Notes under the pieces: generated by a model
What the model saw: only the letters and a program-made list of their open reading frames with translations
What the model was told of the DNA's origin: nothing
Databases searched by the model: none
Translations under genes and position numbers: made by a program
Assembly: GCA_944324835.1 (NCBI GenBank)
Contig: CALUXV010000017.1
Location: 1-35,023, forward strand
Length of the DNA: 35,023 bases
From: Candidatus Gastranaerophilales bacterium
Lineage (GTDB): Bacteria; Cyanobacteriota; Vampirovibrionia; Gastranaerophilales; Gastranaerophilaceae
Reading direction: 5' to 3'
Part shown: one piece after another, positions 31,819 to 35,023 of the stretch
How positions within the stretch are numbered: the stretch's first letter is position 1
Layout: the number at the start of each line of letters is the position of its first letter

Positions 31819-34794
31819 TTACATTGCAGACAACGAGAAGATTTCGTAGATTTCTTCATCAGAAAGTTCAGTAATGATTTTTTCACCTTCATATACTGCT
31901 AAATCAGCCAATTCTTTTTTGGTCTTTAACATCTCATCAATTTTTTCTTCAAATGTTCCGAGTGTTATCATTCTATGAACCATAACATTATTTGTTTGAC
32001 CGATACGATAAGTTCTGTCGGTTGCTTGTTCTTCAACGGCAGGATTCCACCACAAATCATAATGTATAACGTTTGTTGCACTTGTAAGGTTTAAACCTGT
32101 ACCGCCGGCTTTTAATGACAAGACCATAATGTGTGAATCATCTTTATTTTGAAATTCTTCAATCAATTTTTCTCTCTGGCCGATTGTTAATGAGCCATGG
32201 AAAAATAATGGATTTTCGTTGCATTCTTCTGCAATAATTCTTGTTAAGATGTCGCCCATTTCCTTGTATTGAGTAAATATAAGGGTTTTTTCATTATTAT
32301 TTAAGATTGAATTAACCAAATCAATACACTTTTCAGTTTTTCCGGACATTTCTTTGGTCATTTCTCCGGATTTAAGGAATTGATAAGGGTGGTTACATAT
32401 TTGCTTTAAGGATGTAATAAGTTTAAAGATATTACCCCGTCTGCTTACACCGGTAAATCCTGAAATCTTATTCATCATTTCGTTAAGAGTTTTTTCATAA
32501 AGTATTGCTTGAGCGTTTGTCAGATAACAGTAATCATTAATAACAACCTTGTCAGGGAGGTCTGAAATAACGGATTTATCGGTTTTCAAACGTCTTAATA
32601 CGAATGGAGAAATTGACATTCTGAGTTTTGATGCTCGGGATGTTTCTTTAAACCGTTCAATAGGTATAGCATAACTTTTTTGAAATTCTTTTAATGAACC
32701 GAGGTAGCCTGTATTTATAAAATCAAATATACTCCACAACTCGGTTAATCTGTTTTCAACCGGAGTACCGGTCATTGCAATCTTAATATCGGATTTTAGT
32801 ATTTTGATAGCCATTGTTTGTGCCGTATCAGGATTTTTAATATTTTGGGCTTCATCAACAACAATCATGCCCCAGCTTTGCTTTTTCATTTCTTCCGTAT
32901 CAATACGCATAATGGCATAAGTTGTCAGAATAACATCATTTTTCAAATCCAGTTTTCTATCAAGACCGTGATATTTAGCAACCTTAAGTTCAGGCGCAAA
33001 CATCTGCAGTTCTTTCATCCAGTTACCCATTAGAGTTGTAGGACAAATAACAAGTACCGGTTGTTTAAGCTTATTTTCTTCTTTCAATTTAAGGATAAGG
33101 CTTATAACTTGAATTGTTTTACCGAGCCCCATATCATCAGCCATACAGCAGCCAAAACCTTTTGAAACATTTGTCCAAAGCCATTTGAGACCTGTTTGCT
33201 GGTACTGGCGAAGTGTACCGTGAAGCCCTTCAGGAGGTGTAACTTCAACAGTTTTTGCAAAATCTTTTATAACATTAGCATACGCTTCATCGTAATTGAA
33301 ATCATAATCTTGAATTCTGCCTGACATAGACGCATGCAGTAATTGCAACCTCGTTAATTTCTTATGATTAGCGTTCAAAATTTGTTCCGCAAGTTTACGC
33401 CCTTCTTCTTTATCAACCAGAACGTACTTATCGTTATATTTTACAAGCCCGGAATTTGTTTCTACAAGTTTATTAAATTCTTCGAGTGAAATCTTTTCAT
33501 CGCCCAATGATACTTCATAGGAAAACTCAAGAATATCGTCCAGAGAAATAGCAGAAGAAGAAACAGTATTAAAGATTTCCATCAAGTCATCAGAACGTTT
33601 TTCTTTAACATGTGCATTGATAGATGCTCGAGGAACAATAATATTTGTAAGTTCATCAGGCAGAATAACTTCTATCTGGGCTTTTTGAAGATAATATGAA
33701 GTTTGTGCAATTATTTTATAAACTTCACTTAGATTCAATCTTAATGCAAGATTTTCTTCATCTTCAAATAGTTTTTCAAGTTCCGGCATATAACGGAGGG
33801 CAAAATTCAATTGTTTTTCAATAATTTTTGCGATATCTGAGCTATTTGCATCCCAAACAGTATCTTTAACATATAGTTCATCCATTAAAATTGTTTCGTT
33901 ATTTTTACGGTTTCTAATATGAATTTTAAGTTCGAAATCTTCGCTGTCAGGGATTTTATCAATTTTAAAGAATGGTATAACATCGTATTTGCCGAGGTAG
34001 AGTTCATCAAACCATTGAGCAAAATTTTCTGCAACATTTTTGCCCTTAAGAAGTGATTTTTGTTCTAAATCCTTCAAAAGGTAACTGCCGGATTTAACAT
34101 CTTTAAAACGGTAGCTTTTAATGTGTAAAAATTTATATACAACATAATTAAGGTAGTTATGTACAAAATCTGATACGAAGTTTTTAGGTCTTTCTCCTTT
34201 AATGAATAGATTTTCAGGAAGATTTTCCTCTAATTCGTTTATAATTCTTGCAATTTGCTGTGTCTGAACAATTGGTTCGTATACAATTCTAAAGAAATTT
34301 CCTTTTAGACTTACTGTCGGTATAAAATACAGTTTTTCAACCAGTTTCATTACAAACTGCGTTAATTTGTTAAAATAAACAAAAGTTTGTGTTACAGCAC
34401 TAAAGTCGAGTATTTCACCAAAGCCGCCGAAGTAATCAAGAACGATATCTAACGGCATTACATACCCTATTTCACCTTCGACTTCTTTGGGGGTAAATCT
34501 GAACATTGAACCTTTAGATTTTAAATAAAACTGAAAATTATTAGTCGGGGTAACAAAGAAGGATAATTTCCCATTTTCATTAATTAAGAAAAAATCCGTA
34601 TTTCTTACAGGGGAATTAGGGCTCAGGAAAATCCCCGCAAACTCATCTTCTATCAGTTGATAAATAAGACTCAAAGTAAATCTGAAGTCTTTATTTTTGA
34701 ACCCCTCCGGATTTTCACTTAAATTCAAAAAAAGTTCGTCGACGTTATTCTTCTTAAAAGATAAATCGATATCTAAAGATTTTGTAGCTACCAT
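31819..34794 (-). CDS. SNF2-family DNA-dependent ATPase/helicase
   Basis: This 991-residue protein has an N-terminal half (1-520) that is unmatched by eye and of mixed alpha/beta character, resembling the variable SNF2-associated region of bacterial members. The motor core begins near 530. It has Walker A DDMGLGKTIQ (about residues 552-561), motif II VVDEAQN (DEAQ, near 645), GTPVENRL, then the second RecA lobe with LSLKAGGTGLNL and the motif VI-type ATDRTYRIGQ. This is typical of bacterial Swi2/Snf2 proteins of the RapA/HepA neighbourhood that remodel protein-DNA or polymerase complexes. It has no nuclease or methylase domain, so it is not evidently a defence component. It is a single gene, separated by 78 bp from the downstream anti-sigma operon. 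Confidence 0.9.
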   Translation of the reverse strand: MVATKSLDIDLSFKKNNVDELFLNLSENPEGFKNKDFRFTLSLIYQLIEDEFAGIFLSPNSPVRNTDFFLINENGKLSFFVTPTNNFQFYLKSKGSMFRFTPKEVEGEIGYVMPLDIVLDYFGGFGEILDFSAVTQTFVYFNKLTQFVMKLVEKLYFIPTVSLKGNFFRIVYEPIVQTQQIARIINELEENLPENLFIKGERPKNFVSDFVHNYLNYVVYKFLHIKSYRFKDVKSGSYLLKDLEQKSLLKGKNVAENFAQWFDELYLGKYDVIPFFKIDKIPDSEDFELKIHIRNRKNNETILMDELYVKDTVWDANSSDIAKIIEKQLNFALRYMPELEKLFEDEENLALRLNLSEVYKIIAQTSYYLQKAQIEVILPDELTNIIVPRASINAHVKEKRSDDLMEIFNTVSSSAISLDDILEFSYEVSLGDEKISLEEFNKLVETNSGLVKYNDKYVLVDKEEGRKLAEQILNANHKKLTRLQLLHASMSGRIQDYDFNYDEAYANVIKDFAKTVEVTPPEGLHGTLRQYQQTGLKWLWTNVSKGFGCCMADDMGLGKTIQVISLILKLKEENKLKQPVLVICPTTLMGNWMKELQMFAPELKVAKYHGLDRKLDLKNDVILTTYAIMRIDTEEMKKQSWGMIVVDEAQNIKNPDTAQTMAIKILKSDIKIAMTGTPVENRLTELWSIFDFINTGYLGSLKEFQKSYAIPIERFKETSRASKLRMSISPFVLRRLKTDKSVISDLPDKVVINDYCYLTNAQAILYEKTLNEMMNKISGFTGVSRRGNIFKLITSLKQICNHPYQFLKSGEMTKEMSGKTEKCIDLVNSILNNNEKTLIFTQYKEMGDILTRIIAEECNENPLFFHGSLTIGQREKLIEEFQNKDDSHIMVLSLKAGGTGLNLTSATNVIHYDLWWNPAVEEQATDRTYRIGQTNNVMVHRMITLGTFEEKIDEMLKTKKELADLAVYEGEKIITELSDEEIYEIFSLSAM

Positions 34795-35023
34795 ACCAGT
34801 ATATTACGACAAAAAATATGTTAAGTAAAGTTTACGTATTGTGTAATAAAAAGTAAGAAACTCATGATAGTTTTTATATAATCAAAGGAAATTTATTTCA
34901 GTTAAGTATACAGATGCCTCCGGGAATATGTTTGTAAAAACAAAAAAATGAACAGAATGGTTTGGCGGGGGTAAATGTATTTGGATTAATTTGCAGATTC
35001 CACGTAAAAAGTCAAACCGGAAG

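Noticed and set aside
31819-34794. SNF2 helicase as part of a DISARM-, DndE- or other phage-defence locus
   Set aside because: No methylase, nuclease, DUF1998 or phospholipase-D gene is beside it. The neighbours are an ECF sigma operon and intergenic DNA.
34882-35022. A frame open to the window edge on the minus strand (46 codons), and a plus-strand frame interrupted by one TGA over the same bases
   Set aside because: Neither has a recognisable product or start within the window. One may be the end of a gene beyond the edge, but this cannot be decided from 229 bp of flanking sequence. TGA is used as a normal stop elsewhere in the window (lpd, folD, CooC-like), so recoding is not supported.

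Overview
The window is 35 kb of AT-rich bacterial chromosome carrying 31 genes that I accept. There are no rRNA or tRNA genes, CRISPR arrays or insertion sequences that I can see. The organism is diderm: it has an LptB/LptF lipopolysaccharide-export pair, an outer-membrane-style signal-peptide TPR protein and a periplasmic Spy/CpxP-like protein. The low GC content, the mix of cyanobacteria-like and Firmicutes-like enzymes, and several unfamiliar proteins with a short N-terminal V-x-F-G-[K/R] motif suggest a gut non-photosynthetic relative of cyanobacteria (Gastranaerophilales/Melainabacteria). That placement is inference (about 0.6), because no marker gene here settles it.

Region 1 (1-5.8 kb, all +): a GH38 alpha-mannosidase, a GAF plus degenerate HD-GYP protein, then a translationally coupled lpd-lipA pair (short dihydrolipoamide dehydrogenase and lipoyl synthase) behind a hairpin that buries the ribosome-binding site. 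Region 2 (5.8-9.7 kb): an unrecognised glycine/cysteine-rich protein, an ADP-ribosyltransferase-like protein, a TadZ/CpaE-like pseudo-receiver ATPase and an HPP-type membrane protein. Region 3 (9.7-18.6 kb): a SulP anion transporter, a large TPR lipoprotein-like or secreted protein overlapping a tRNA-dihydrouridine synthase, a stand-alone acyl-CoA dehydratase activase, two unknown genes and a DAHP synthase.

Region 4 (18.7-25 kb): a small protein built of two copies of one unit, the lptB-lptF-phosphodiester glycosidase operon, a GH77 4-alpha-glucanotransferase, a TPR/NHL protein and a single-CBS-motif protein. Region 5 (25-29.3 kb): a GAF-GGDEF-HD-GYP protein with an active-looking cyclase and an incomplete phosphodiesterase, a CooC-like ATPase coupled to folD, and a helical protein. 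Region 6 (29.3-34.8 kb): a RelA/SpoT-fold protein with the N-terminal motif, an anti-sigma/ECF sigma/Spy-like operon, and a SNF2-family helicase.

The most notable signals are as follows. Two putative toxin-like enzymes (an ADP-ribosyltransferase and a Rel-type nucleotide pyrophosphokinase fold) carry the same kind of N-terminal motif. A 19-bp element is identical and sits 27-28 nt before the start codons of two unrelated-looking unknown genes 22 kb apart. Seven of eight convergent gene junctions have a gap of 4 bp or less, or overlap, leaving no room for an ordinary terminator between the genes. Several genes appear to be leaderless.
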